Under the pieces are notes generated by a model that was not told the DNA's origin, searched no databases, and saw only the letters and a list, made by a program, of their open reading frames with translations. 64,000 bases of DNA from Streptomyces sp. f51 (GTDB lineage: Bacteria > Actinomycetota > Actinomycetes > Streptomycetales > Streptomycetaceae), in contig NZ_CP149798.1 in the NCBI RefSeq assembly GCF_037940415.1, positions 5,303,001-5,367,000 on the forward strand. The letters are read 5' to 3'. Shown here piece by piece: positions 37,014 to 45,601 of the stretch (position 1 is the stretch's first letter; each line of letters starts with the position of its first letter). A program made the position numbers and the translations under genes.

Positions 37014-38603
37014 GTGAGCTCGAAACCTGTCGTACTCATCGCTGAAGAGCTGTCGCCCGCGACCGTAGACGCCCTGGGCCCGGACTTCGAGATCCGGCAC
37101 TGCAACGGCGCGGACCGCGCCGAGCTGCTGCCCGCCATCGCCGACGTCGACGCCATCCTCATCCGCTCGGCCACCAAGGTCGACGCCGAGGCCGTCGCCG
37201 CCGCAAGGAAGCTGAAGGTCGTCGCACGAGCCGGCGTCGGCCTGGACAACGTCGACGTCTCCGCCGCCACCAAGGCAGGCGTGATGGTCGTCAACGCCCC
37301 CACCTCGAACATCGTGACCGCGGCCGAGCTGGCCTGCGGTCTCCTCCTCGCCACCGCGCGCCACATCCCGCAGGCCAACACGGCCCTGAAGAACGGCGAG
37401 TGGAAGCGCAGCAAGTACACCGGTGTCGAGCTCGCCGAGAAGACCCTCGGCGTCGTCGGCCTCGGCCGCATCGGCGCGCTCGTCGCGCAGCGCATGTCGG
37501 CGTTCGGCATGAAGGTCGTCGCCTACGACCCCTACGTCCAGCCCGCGCGGGCCGCGCAGATGGGCGTGAAGGTCCTCACCCTCGACGAGCTGCTCGAGGT
37601 CGCGGACTTCATCACCGTGCACCTGCCCAAGACCCCCGAGACCCTCGGTCTCATCGGCGACGAGGCCCTGCACAAGGTCAAGCCGACCGTGCGCATCGTC
37701 AACGCCGCGCGCGGCGGGATCGTCGACGAGGAGGCGCTGTACTCGGCGCTCAAGGAGGGCCGCGTCGCCGGCGCCGGCCTCGACGTGTACGCGAAGGAGC
37801 CCTGCACGGACTCCCCGCTCTTCGAGCTCGACGAGGTCGTCTGCACCCCGCACCTCGGCGCGTCCACGGACGAGGCCCAGGAGAAGGCCGGCATCTCCGT
37901 CGCCCGCTCCGTGCGCCTCGCCCTCGCCGGTGAGCTCGTCCCCGACGCGGTCAACGTCCAGGGCGGCGTGATCGCCGAGGACGTCAAGCCGGGTCTGCCG
38001 CTCGCCGAGAAGCTCGGCCGCATCTTCACCGCCCTCGCGGGCGAGGTCGCGGTCCGCCTCGACGTCGAGGTGTACGGCGAGATCACCCAGCACGACGTCA
38101 AGGTGCTCGAACTCTCCGCGCTCAAGGGCGTGTTCGAGGACGTCGTCGACGAGACCGTGAGCTACGTCAACGCCCCGCTGTTCGCGCAGGAGCGCGGCGT
38201 CGAGGTCCGGCTGACCACGAGCTCGGAGTCCCCCGACCACCGCAACGTGGTCACCGTGCGCGGCACGCTCGGCGACGGCCAGGAGGTCGCGGTCTCCGGC
38301 ACGCTGGCCGGCCCGAAGCACCTCCAGAAGATCGTCGCCGTCGGCGAGTACGACGTGGACCTGGCGCTCGCCGACCACATGCTCGTCCTGCGCTACGAGG
38401 ACCGTCCCGGTGTCGTCGGCACCGTCGGCCGCATCCTCGGCGAGTCCGGCATCAACATCGCCGGCATGCAGGTCGCCCGCGCGAACGCCGGCGGCGAGGC
38501 CCTCGCGGTGCTCACCGTCGACGACACGGTGCCGCCGAACGTCCTCACCGAGCTCTCCGCCGAGATCGGCGCGACCTCGGCGCGGTCGGTCAACCTGGTC
38601 TGA
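37014..38603 (+). CDS. serA: D-3-phosphoglycerate dehydrogenase
   Basis: SerA (529 residues) makes 3-phosphohydroxypyruvate for serine synthesis. It has the NAD motif GVVGLGRIGALV, catalytic Arg in NAARGGIVDE, His in CTPHLGAS, an intervening ASB domain, and a C-terminal ACT domain (EDRPGVVGTVG, INIAGMQVAR), the long actinobacterial type. GTG 37014 is chosen because GAGGA lies 5 bases upstream. An in-frame GTG at 37002 lacks this spacing. Confidence 0.96.
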   Translation: MSSKPVVLIAEELSPATVDALGPDFEIRHCNGADRAELLPAIADVDAILIRSATKVDAEAVAAARKLKVVARAGVGLDNVDVSAATKAGVMVVNAPTSNIVTAAELACGLLLATARHIPQANTALKNGEWKRSKYTGVELAEKTLGVVGLGRIGALVAQRMSAFGMKVVAYDPYVQPARAAQMGVKVLTLDELLEVADFITVHLPKTPETLGLIGDEALHKVKPTVRIVNAARGGIVDEEALYSALKEGRVAGAGLDVYAKEPCTDSPLFELDEVVCTPHLGASTDEAQEKAGISVARSVRLALAGELVPDAVNVQGGVIAEDVKPGLPLAEKLGRIFTALAGEVAVRLDVEVYGEITQHDVKVLELSALKGVFEDVVDETVSYVNAPLFAQERGVEVRLTTSSESPDHRNVVTVRGTLGDGQEVAVSGTLAGPKHLQKIVAVGEYDVDLALADHMLVLRYEDRPGVVGTVGRILGESGINIAGMQVARANAGGEALAVLTVDDTVPPNVLTELSAEIGATSARSVNLV

Positions 38604-38632
38604 GAGCCGTTCACGACGGCTTCCCGTACGAC

Positions 38633-38679
38633 GGCCCGGGGCCGGGACACCAGCTGGTGTCCCGGCCCCCGGGCCTTTT
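38633..38679. terminator. terminator between serA and the convergent LAL gene
   Basis: GGCCCGGGGCCGGGACACCAG (38633-38653, with one bulged base) pairs with 38654-38675, followed by TTTT. It lies between the serA stop (38603) and the convergent LAL stop (38687), so it may work for both. Confidence 0.85.
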
Positions 38680-38686
38680 CGTACCC

Positions 38687-41659
38687 TCACGCGGACGGTG
38701 TCGTCTCCGGTTCGATCAGCCCCTCGCGGTAGGCGATGGCCACCGCCTCCGTACGGCTCGCGGCACCCAGCTTGGCGAGGATGTTGGAGACATGGACGCT
38801 GGCCGTCTTGCCGCTGATGAACAGCTCCTCGCCGATCTGGCGGTTGGTGCGTCCGTGTCCGAGCAGCCGCAGGACATCGCTCTCCCGCGCGGTCAGCGCG
38901 GCGATGCGCTCCCCGGCGTCCGGGGACTCGGCCAGGCGCCCGCGCCGCAGCAGCGCCTCCAGCGCCTCGCGCAGCGGCGCCGCGCCGAGACGCACGGCGG
39001 TGTCGTGGGCGGCACGGGCCTGCTCGGCGGCCTCCTCGCGGCGGCCCTTCGCGAGCAGGGCCTCCGCGAACCGCCTTCTGCTCCTGGCCAGTTCGTACGG
39101 GTCGCCGTAGCCGAAGGCCGTCACGGCCCGCTCCCAGGCGTCGACGTCGGGACCGCTGCGAGCACGCAGCCACTCCGCCTCGGCGCGGGCGAGCCAGGCC
39201 AGGCCCTCGGGTCCCTGCGCGCCGCCCTTACCGCCCGCGGCCGCCGTGGTCCTGGCGAGTTCCACCAGCTCGCCCGCGGTGTCCGCCCAGCGGTCGGCGG
39301 CGGCCGGGTCACCGGTTCGGCGGGCCTCCCCGGCTGCGTCCGCGACCGCCGCCAGCGCGAGCGCGGCGAGGCGCACCACGACGGGGGGCGGGCCGGTCCC
39401 GGAGGCGTCCGTGAGGGCGCCGGCCGCGGTGCGCAGCCGTCGTACGGCCTCTTCCGCGTCGCCGTCCAGGGCCGCCGCGTCGGTCAGCACGATGCTCGCG
39501 ACGAGCGTCGACATCCAGTCGAAGGGCCGGTCCAGCAGGGCGCGGGCTCCGCCGACGGCGGCCTCGCGCCGGCCGCGGGCCAGGGCGACGTACAGGGCGG
39601 GGCCCGTCGCGAAGCCGGCCGCCGCCGGGAGCACGTCGGCGTCGTCGGCGGCCGCGCGGGCGCACGCGTCCCAGCGGCCCAGCGTGTAGAGCACCAGCGA
39701 CTGGAGGTAGCGCAGCTCCAGGGCGTACGGGGAGGAGAGCAGACCGGAGCGGCGGGCGCGGTCCACGCCGTCGCCGAGCCAGGTCAGGCACTCCTCCAGG
39801 TCACCGGATTCGTAGCACCCGATGGCCAGGGCGAACAGGGCCCGCATCTCGACGGGGAAGTTCCCCGCGCCGTGGGCCAGTTCACGGGCCCGGCGCAGGC
39901 GCTCGCGGCCCTTCGGGGTGCGCCGGTCGTCCGCCTCCATGCCGACCAGGGAGATCGTCAGGTCGGCCTGGGCGTCGGCCAGCCGGAGGTGCTGGGCGGT
40001 GGCGAGCGCCTGCCGGGCGACCCGCTCCGCGTCCTCGGCCCGGCCCACGTGGCGGGCCGCCATGACATGCGTCGCGGCCGCCCACACCCAGGTGTACGAG
40101 GGCGGTTCGGCGGGGATCAGCGCGAGTGCCTCGCTGCTGTACGTGAACGCGTCCTTCAGGCTGTCGATCCGCATCAGATTGCCCGCGAGGGTGTACCGGA
40201 CCCGGGCCGCGAGCTCGGAGTCGGCGTCCGAGCCGACCCTGGCCAGGGCGTCCCTGGTGAGGTGGACCGCGCGATGCATCTCCCCGGCCCTGGCGGCCGC
40301 CGCCGAGGCGCGCAGGGTGAGGGCGACCGTGCCCCCGTCGGGGCGGGCGCCCGCGTCCACCGCGGGCCACAGTTCGAGTGCCGCCTCCAGATGGCGCAGC
40401 TCCTCGGCGGGCGCGCCGACGCGCTGGGCGTGATCGGCCGCTTCGAGGCTGGCGGTGAGCGCGTCGGGCAGGTCGTGGCTCTCGCGTGAGTGATGGGCGC
40501 GCTCGGCCGCGTTCTTCGCCGAACGGTCCCGCCCCGCCAGCAGTGCGGCGAACCGGCTGTGCAGCCGCACCCGTTCACCGGGCAGCAGGTCCGCGTACAC
40601 GGCCTCGCGGGTGAGCGCGTGGCGGAACGAGTACGTCGAGTCGTCCCCCGGAAGCAGCAGTTGGCGCCCGACGGCCTCGCGCAGCGCCGACTCCAGTTCC
40701 TCCTCGGGGAGTTGCACGGCGTCACGCAGCAGTTCGTGCTCGACGCGGCGCCCCGCCACGGCCGCCGTGCGCAGCACCTGCTGGGCGGTGTCGGAGAGTT
40801 GCTCGATGCGGATGAGCAGGACGTCGGCCAGTCCGCTGGGCATGGAGGGCGGGGCGGGGTCGTCGTCACCGGGCAGTGCGGCGAGCAACTCCTCGGCGTA
40901 GAAGGCGTTTCCCTCGGCGCGCTCGACGATGCCGCGGACGGTGCTGTCGGAGACGGGGCCGGTGCGCAGTGCGCGGACGAGCCGGGCCACGTCCGCGTCG
41001 GCCATGGGCCGCAGCTCCAGCCGGTCGACGGCCGGCAGCCGGATCAGCTCGGCGAGCAGGGGGCGCAGCGGATGGCGGCGGTGCAGGTCGTCCGCGCGGT
41101 ACGAGGCGAAGACCGCCAGTCCCCGGGCGGGGCCGCCGGCCGGGGGCCGCTGGAGGACGCCCCGGCTGAGCAGGAAGCGCAGCAGGTCGCGGGAGGACTG
41201 GTCGGCCCAGTGGAGGTCCTCGATGATCAACAGGAGCGGGGCGATGCCGGCCAGGTCGGCGAGGAGTCCCGCGACGGCCTCGAAGAGCCGGAGCCGGCCG
41301 CCGGGGTCGGGTGCGCCGTCGGCCCCCTGGCCCGCGCCGGTCAGCCGGTCCACCGCCGGGTGGGCGGCGAACGCCGGGGCGAGACGGTCGTCGGCCGCCG
41401 CCGCGCCGAGGATCTCCGTGAACGGGAGGTAGGGCAGGCCCACGTCGCCGAGGTCCACGCAGTGCCCGGTCAGGACCGTCGTCCCGGAGGCGGCCGCGTG
41501 CGCCGCGGCCTCCGTCAGCGTGCGGGTCTTGCCGACACCGGCGTCCCCGGCCACCAGGACCGCGCGGGGTTCGCCGTCCCTGGCGCGGTCCAGCACGCCG
41601 GTGAGCCGGGAGAGTTCGTCCCCGCGGCCGATGAACGGCGTGCCGAATGTCTGTGTCAC
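38687..41659 (-). CDS. LuxR family ATPase regulator (LAL type)
   Basis: This 990-residue regulator has Walker A GDAGVGKT (residues 38-45), Walker B LLLIIEDLHWAD, a TPR-like centre, and a C-terminal LuxR HTH (ALTARESDVLRLLGHG then NRQIGEELFISGKTASVH). It shares architecture with the LAL gene at 22893. GTG 41659 is chosen because it begins right at the conserved FIGRGDELSRL start; ATG 41740 would add 27 Arg/Gly-rich residues. No metabolic partner is evident; a DHA2 pump gene lies 210 bp upstream on the same strand. Confidence 0.85.
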   Translation of the reverse strand: MTQTFGTPFIGRGDELSRLTGVLDRARDGEPRAVLVAGDAGVGKTRTLTEAAAHAAASGTTVLTGHCVDLGDVGLPYLPFTEILGAAAADDRLAPAFAAHPAVDRLTGAGQGADGAPDPGGRLRLFEAVAGLLADLAGIAPLLLIIEDLHWADQSSRDLLRFLLSRGVLQRPPAGGPARGLAVFASYRADDLHRRHPLRPLLAELIRLPAVDRLELRPMADADVARLVRALRTGPVSDSTVRGIVERAEGNAFYAEELLAALPGDDDPAPPSMPSGLADVLLIRIEQLSDTAQQVLRTAAVAGRRVEHELLRDAVQLPEEELESALREAVGRQLLLPGDDSTYSFRHALTREAVYADLLPGERVRLHSRFAALLAGRDRSAKNAAERAHHSRESHDLPDALTASLEAADHAQRVGAPAEELRHLEAALELWPAVDAGARPDGGTVALTLRASAAAARAGEMHRAVHLTRDALARVGSDADSELAARVRYTLAGNLMRIDSLKDAFTYSSEALALIPAEPPSYTWVWAAATHVMAARHVGRAEDAERVARQALATAQHLRLADAQADLTISLVGMEADDRRTPKGRERLRRARELAHGAGNFPVEMRALFALAIGCYESGDLEECLTWLGDGVDRARRSGLLSSPYALELRYLQSLVLYTLGRWDACARAAADDADVLPAAAGFATGPALYVALARGRREAAVGGARALLDRPFDWMSTLVASIVLTDAAALDGDAEEAVRRLRTAAGALTDASGTGPPPVVVRLAALALAAVADAAGEARRTGDPAAADRWADTAGELVELARTTAAAGGKGGAQGPEGLAWLARAEAEWLRARSGPDVDAWERAVTAFGYGDPYELARSRRRFAEALLAKGRREEAAEQARAAHDTAVRLGAAPLREALEALLRRGRLAESPDAGERIAALTARESDVLRLLGHGRTNRQIGEELFISGKTASVHVSNILAKLGAASRTEAVAIAYREGLIEPETTPSA

Positions 41660-41782
41660 ACGCCCATCCTGGCACGCTCCGCCGACAACTCCCCGGCGTC
41701 GCCGCCCTGATCGGGAACCGGCCACGGGCACCGGTTCCAAGGGTGCCCCGTGCTCGCGGGGATCCTTCCGCGGGCATGGCGA

Positions 41783-41818
41783 CGCCGGGCGGTCCGGAGT
41801 GCTCCGGACCGCCCGGCG
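41783..41818 (-). terminator. terminator of the DHA2 pump gene
   Basis: A 17-bp near-uninterrupted stem, 41783-41799 with 41802-41818 (2-base nominal loop), lies 52 bases after the pump stop at 41870 on the minus strand. Confidence 0.75.
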
Positions 41819-41869
41819 GGCGGGGCCGGCAGGTGTCGGGCCGGCGGTCGGAGGTCGGACGGGCGGAGG

Positions 41870-43492
41870 TCAGGCGGGTGCCGGGCCGTCGCCCTGCGCG
41901 GTCGCCGCCGCGGGGAGCGGCTCGCCGGTGCCGGTGCCGGTGTCCGTCCCGGTGCCGAGGAGGTCGCCGTTCTCGCGCACCGTCACCCTGCGCAGACTCG
42001 CGGTGGCGAGGACGGCGGCGCCCAGCACGAGGACCGCGCCGCCGGCGGCCGCCGCCTGCATGCCGTGGGTGAACGCCTCGCGGGCGGCGTCGGCCAGGGC
42101 CGTCCCGGCGTGGCCCGGCAGCCGCGCGGCCACGGCCAGGGCGCCGCCCAGGGTCTCGTGGGCCGCGGCCGGGACGCCGGCCGGGATGTCGTGGCGGTAG
42201 ACCGCGGTGCCGATGGAGCCGAGGACCGCCATCCCGAGGGCGCCGCCGAACTCGGCCCCGGTCTCCAGCAGGGAGGAGGCGGCGCCCGCGTTGCCGACGG
42301 GGACCGTGCCGAGAGCCAGGTCCATCATCTGCGACATCACGGTGACGATCCCGGAGGCGAGGACGCCCGCTCCGGCCAGCACGAGCCACAGGGAGTCGGT
42401 GCCGGCGAGGGCGAGCAGGCCGTAGCCGCAGGCGGCGAGGACGAATCCGCCGGAGACGACGTGGGCCCGGTGGACGCCCTTCTGCACGAGCAGCGCCGAG
42501 ACGGGCGCGGCCACACCGACCAGGACCGTGGGGAGCAGGGCCCACAGGGCGGCGGCCATGGAGCTCTTGCCGAGCACCGACTGGAGGTACTGGGTGGTGA
42601 AGTACGCCGAGCCCATCATGCCGAAGGAGGAGATCAGGTTGAGGACGACGGCGGGGGCGAAGCCGCGGCCGTGGAAGAGCGCGGGGGAGATCAGCGGGGA
42701 CTTCGCGGTGCGCTGGCGGTGCACGAACAGGGCGGCGAAGACCAGGCCGACCAGGACCGAGACGACGTACTCGGTCCGCCAGCCCTCGGACGGGATCTCC
42801 TTGATGCCGTAGATCACCGGCAGCACGGCGGCCATCGACAGCGGGACGCTCGGCAGGTCGAAGCGGCCCGGCTCCGGGTTCCTGGACTCGGGCAGCAGGA
42901 ACGGGCCGAGGACCAGCAGCAGCGCCATCGCGGGCAGGTTGACCAGGAAGACCGAGCCCCACCAGAAGTACTGGACGAGGACACCGCTCATCACCGAGCC
43001 GAGGGCGACGCCGCCGGTCATGACGCCGGACCACAGTCCGATCGCCTTCGCGCGCTGCCCGGGGTCCGTGAACATCGTCCGGATGATCGCCATCGTCGAG
43101 GGCATCAGGGTCGCGCCGCCGACCCCGAGGAGGGCGCGGGCGGCGATCAGGGTCTCGGCGCTGTTCGCGTAGGCGGCCAGGACGGAGGCGGTGCCGAACG
43201 CGGCGGCGCCGCACAGGAGCAGCTTGCGGCGCCCGACGCGGTCGCCGAGGGATCCCATCGTCATCAGCAGTCCGGCGAGCACGAACGCGTAGATGTCGAA
43301 GATCCACAGCTGCTGGGTGCCGCTCGGCTCCAGGTCCGCGCTGATCGAGGGGATCGCGAAGTAGAGGACGGAGACGTCCATCGAGACCAGGAGCAGCGGG
43401 AGCATCAGGACGCCGAGGGCGGTCCATTCGCGGCGGCCGGCCAGGGCGCCGGGGGCGCCGGAGGCGGGAGTCGTGCTCGTCGGGTTCGTCAT
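41870..43492 (-). CDS. MFS drug exporter, DHA2 (EmrB/QacA) type
   Basis: The 540-residue protein has 14 predicted membrane helices and DHA2 motifs: LVSMDVSVLYFAIPSI in TM1, motif A GSLGDRVGRRK, motif C region GVMTGGVALGSVMSGVL, and ALLGVGGATLMPS. It should export drugs or a host metabolite with proton coupling. The C-terminal tail is Thr/Gly-rich. The divergent TetR gene at 43629 and the operator between them make it a likely self-inducible pump. Confidence 0.92.
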   Translation of the reverse strand: MTNPTSTTPASGAPGALAGRREWTALGVLMLPLLLVSMDVSVLYFAIPSISADLEPSGTQQLWIFDIYAFVLAGLLMTMGSLGDRVGRRKLLLCGAAAFGTASVLAAYANSAETLIAARALLGVGGATLMPSTMAIIRTMFTDPGQRAKAIGLWSGVMTGGVALGSVMSGVLVQYFWWGSVFLVNLPAMALLLVLGPFLLPESRNPEPGRFDLPSVPLSMAAVLPVIYGIKEIPSEGWRTEYVVSVLVGLVFAALFVHRQRTAKSPLISPALFHGRGFAPAVVLNLISSFGMMGSAYFTTQYLQSVLGKSSMAAALWALLPTVLVGVAAPVSALLVQKGVHRAHVVSGGFVLAACGYGLLALAGTDSLWLVLAGAGVLASGIVTVMSQMMDLALGTVPVGNAGAASSLLETGAEFGGALGMAVLGSIGTAVYRHDIPAGVPAAAHETLGGALAVAARLPGHAGTALADAAREAFTHGMQAAAAGGAVLVLGAAVLATASLRRVTVRENGDLLGTGTDTGTGTGEPLPAAATAQGDGPAPA

Positions 43493-43508
43493 GGCAGGGA
43501 CTGTACGG

Positions 43509-43569
43509 ACGTCTTAAACGCTTGTCTAGTACGTGCGTTTAAGACGTTCGTTTCACACGTTCGTTTCAC
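43509..43569. promoter_or_regulatory. operator region between the DHA2 pump and TetR genes
   Basis: ACGTCTTAAACGC (43509-43521) and GCGTTTAAGACGT (43535-43547) are perfect inverted copies of 13 bp with a 13-bp spacer. They are followed by ACGTTCGTTTCAC twice head to tail (43544-43556 and 43557-43569), the first copy overlapping the right arm. The divergent starts on each side make this the likely TetR operator. Confidence 0.75.
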
Positions 43570-43628
43570 ACACGCGTCCTTGACGTGCGTATGGGACGGT
43601 TGTCTGAATCGGGGGTACGCTGACCGGC

Positions 43629-44204
43629 ATGGGACACCGTGAGGATCTGCTCGAAGGCGCCAAGCGCTGCCTGCTGGAGAAGGGCTTCGCGCGCACCACG
43701 GCGCGCGACATCGTCAAGGAGTCGGGGACCAACCTGGCGTCCATCGGCTACCACTACGGCTCGAAGGACGCGCTGCTCGCGCAGGCCTATGTCGCGCTGG
43801 TGGACGAGATGCCCTTCGACGGCGAGGGCGCGGCTGCGATCAGCGGCGCCCCCGGTTCGCTGGAGCGGTTCCGTGAGGTCTGGTCCAACATCGTCGACAC
43901 CATGCGCGAACCCGGCTCGCTCTGGCGGCTCAGCATGGAGGTCATGACCATCGAGCTGCCCGAGGTGCGCGACCATCTCTCCCGCGCCCAGCGGGAGGGC
44001 GGGCGGGGCCTGGTCGCGCTCCTCATGGACGTCCCCGAGGAAGAGGTGTCCGACGAGAGGGCGGACACCCTTGGCCGCTTCTATCTGACCCTGATGACGG
44101 GCCTCGTCGCCCAGTGGACCTTCGATCCGAAGACCGCCCCCGACGCGGACGCGCTGACCGAGGGGCTGCGGCAGGTGATCGAGGCGGTGCGCGAGACGGG
44201 GTGA
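43629..44204 (+). CDS. TetR family regulator of the divergent pump
   Basis: This 191-residue TetR protein has the HTH in its first 50 residues (TTARDIVKESGTNLASIGYHYGSKDALL, shown as the recognition part) and a helical ligand domain with a TetR_C-like tail. TACGCT (43616-43621) lies 7 bases before ATG 43629 with no Shine-Dalgarno. It is divergent from the DHA2 pump and should repress it and itself. Confidence 0.9.
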   Translation: MGHREDLLEGAKRCLLEKGFARTTARDIVKESGTNLASIGYHYGSKDALLAQAYVALVDEMPFDGEGAAAISGAPGSLERFREVWSNIVDTMREPGSLWRLSMEVMTIELPEVRDHLSRAQREGGRGLVALLMDVPEEEVSDERADTLGRFYLTLMTGLVAQWTFDPKTAPDADALTEGLRQVIEAVRETG

Positions 44205-44239
44205 CCGGGGGAGCGCGCGAGGCGGGGTGACCGGGGGAG
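44189..44239 (+). repeat. 25-bp direct repeat across the tetR stop codon
   Basis: 44189-44213 is repeated at 44215-44239 with one mismatch in 25 (A/G). The first copy contains the TetR stop codon. The second lies 16 bases before the MFS stop, so this is a recent local duplication in a convergent gap. Confidence 0.8.
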
Positions 44240-44255
44240 GGCCCGTCGCTCCCGC

Positions 44256-45554
44256 TCACCCCTCGTGGACGGCCGGGGCGGACCGGTCCCGCAGGGCCGG
44301 GACCAGTGCCAGCGGCATCAGGGCGCCGGTGACCGCGAACGCCGCCGCGTAGCCCATCGGTGCCGCCAGGACGCCGAAGCCGAGCGCGCCCACGCCCATG
44401 CCGCCGTCGTAGGCGAGGTTCCACAGCGCGCTGACCGTGCCGTATCCCGAGACGGGGACGCGGGCGTACATCAGGGTCAGGGTGGCGTTCTGGGCGATGC
44501 CGAAACCGGCCCCGAACACGGCCACCCCGGCCAGGACGGCGACCGCGTTCCCGGTGAACGCGGTGAGCAGCACCCCGGCGGCGGACAGGAGCAGGCCCGG
44601 CACCACCAGACCCGCGGGTCCGTGCCGGTCGCCGTACCGGCCCGCCGCCCACCGGGCCGCGGTCGACGCGGCGGGCTGGACGAACAGGGCCGCCGCCACG
44701 ACCCCGGCGGCGGTCGCGGGAACCGCCAGCGGCAGGAAGGTGACGATGATCCCGGTCGCCAGGGCCGTGGTCGCGAAGACGGCCGCGGGCCGGGCCAGGG
44801 CGCCGGTGCGCAGCGCCGCCACCATCCCGACCGGCTTCTCCGACGCCCGCTCCCGGCCGGGCAGGGCCGGCACCGAGGCGACGGCGGCCAGCGCGGCCAC
44901 GCCCGCCGCGAGGGCGACCGGGGTGAAGCCCACCCGCCCCGCCAGCCACACGCCCAGAGGCAGCGCGACCAGGGACGGCACGCCGGAGACCACGCCCACC
45001 AGCGCCAGCCCCTCGCCCCGACGCCCGGCCGGGATCAGCGAGGCGGTCAGCGCGCCGCCGGCCACCAGCGTGAGAGCGAAGCCGAGGCCGCGGACCAGGC
45101 ACACCGCCACGATCCACACCAGGGAGTGCGAGAGGGTCAGGACGAGCGCGGGCGCTCCGAGCAGCGCGAGTCCGACGGCCAGCACGGCCCGGCAGCCGTA
45201 CCGCCCGACCAGACGGGGACCGGCCAGCTCGCCGAGCACGGTGGACAGCATCAGGGCCCCCGTGGCCGGGCCCGCCCCCGACGCCGTGGCGTAGGCGGGG
45301 ACGACCGACAGCAGCAGGAAGAAGCTGACCGAGGCGCCGATCATGCTCACGAAGCGGAGCATCAGGGGCCGGCTGAGCAGCGGCGGCCGCCCGGCGGGCC
45401 CGCCGGGCGCGGGAGGCACGGAAGACGCGGGCGAAGCGGGGGCCGCCGGTTCCGGGGTCGGTGCGGCGGGCGCGCGCACCGCGTCCGGAGCCGGGGCGGG
45501 CCCCGGTGGCGGGGGAGTCCTTCGGGAGGGCCGGGGCGTCGAGGAGGGCGTCAT
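44256..45554 (-). CDS. MFS transporter
   Basis: The 432-residue protein has a Pro/Ala-rich N-terminal tail (about 55 residues) and 12 predicted membrane segments. Sequence features such as GELAGPRLVGRYG and GPAGLVVPGLLLSAAGV fit the YfcJ/arabinose-exporter-like MFS group. ATG 45554 faces the MocR gene start at 45602, with a 47-bp divergent gap. The pump is probably controlled by that MocR protein. Substrate is unknown. Confidence 0.85.
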   Translation of the reverse strand: MTPSSTPRPSRRTPPPPGPAPAPDAVRAPAAPTPEPAAPASPASSVPPAPGGPAGRPPLLSRPLMLRFVSMIGASVSFFLLLSVVPAYATASGAGPATGALMLSTVLGELAGPRLVGRYGCRAVLAVGLALLGAPALVLTLSHSLVWIVAVCLVRGLGFALTLVAGGALTASLIPAGRRGEGLALVGVVSGVPSLVALPLGVWLAGRVGFTPVALAAGVAALAAVASVPALPGRERASEKPVGMVAALRTGALARPAAVFATTALATGIIVTFLPLAVPATAAGVVAAALFVQPAASTAARWAAGRYGDRHGPAGLVVPGLLLSAAGVLLTAFTGNAVAVLAGVAVFGAGFGIAQNATLTLMYARVPVSGYGTVSALWNLAYDGGMGVGALGFGVLAAPMGYAAAFAVTGALMPLALVPALRDRSAPAVHEG

Positions 45555-45601
45555 GGAATCGACGCTAGGGGCCGGCCGGACCGCCGGTAAGCTCCAATTC
45601 C

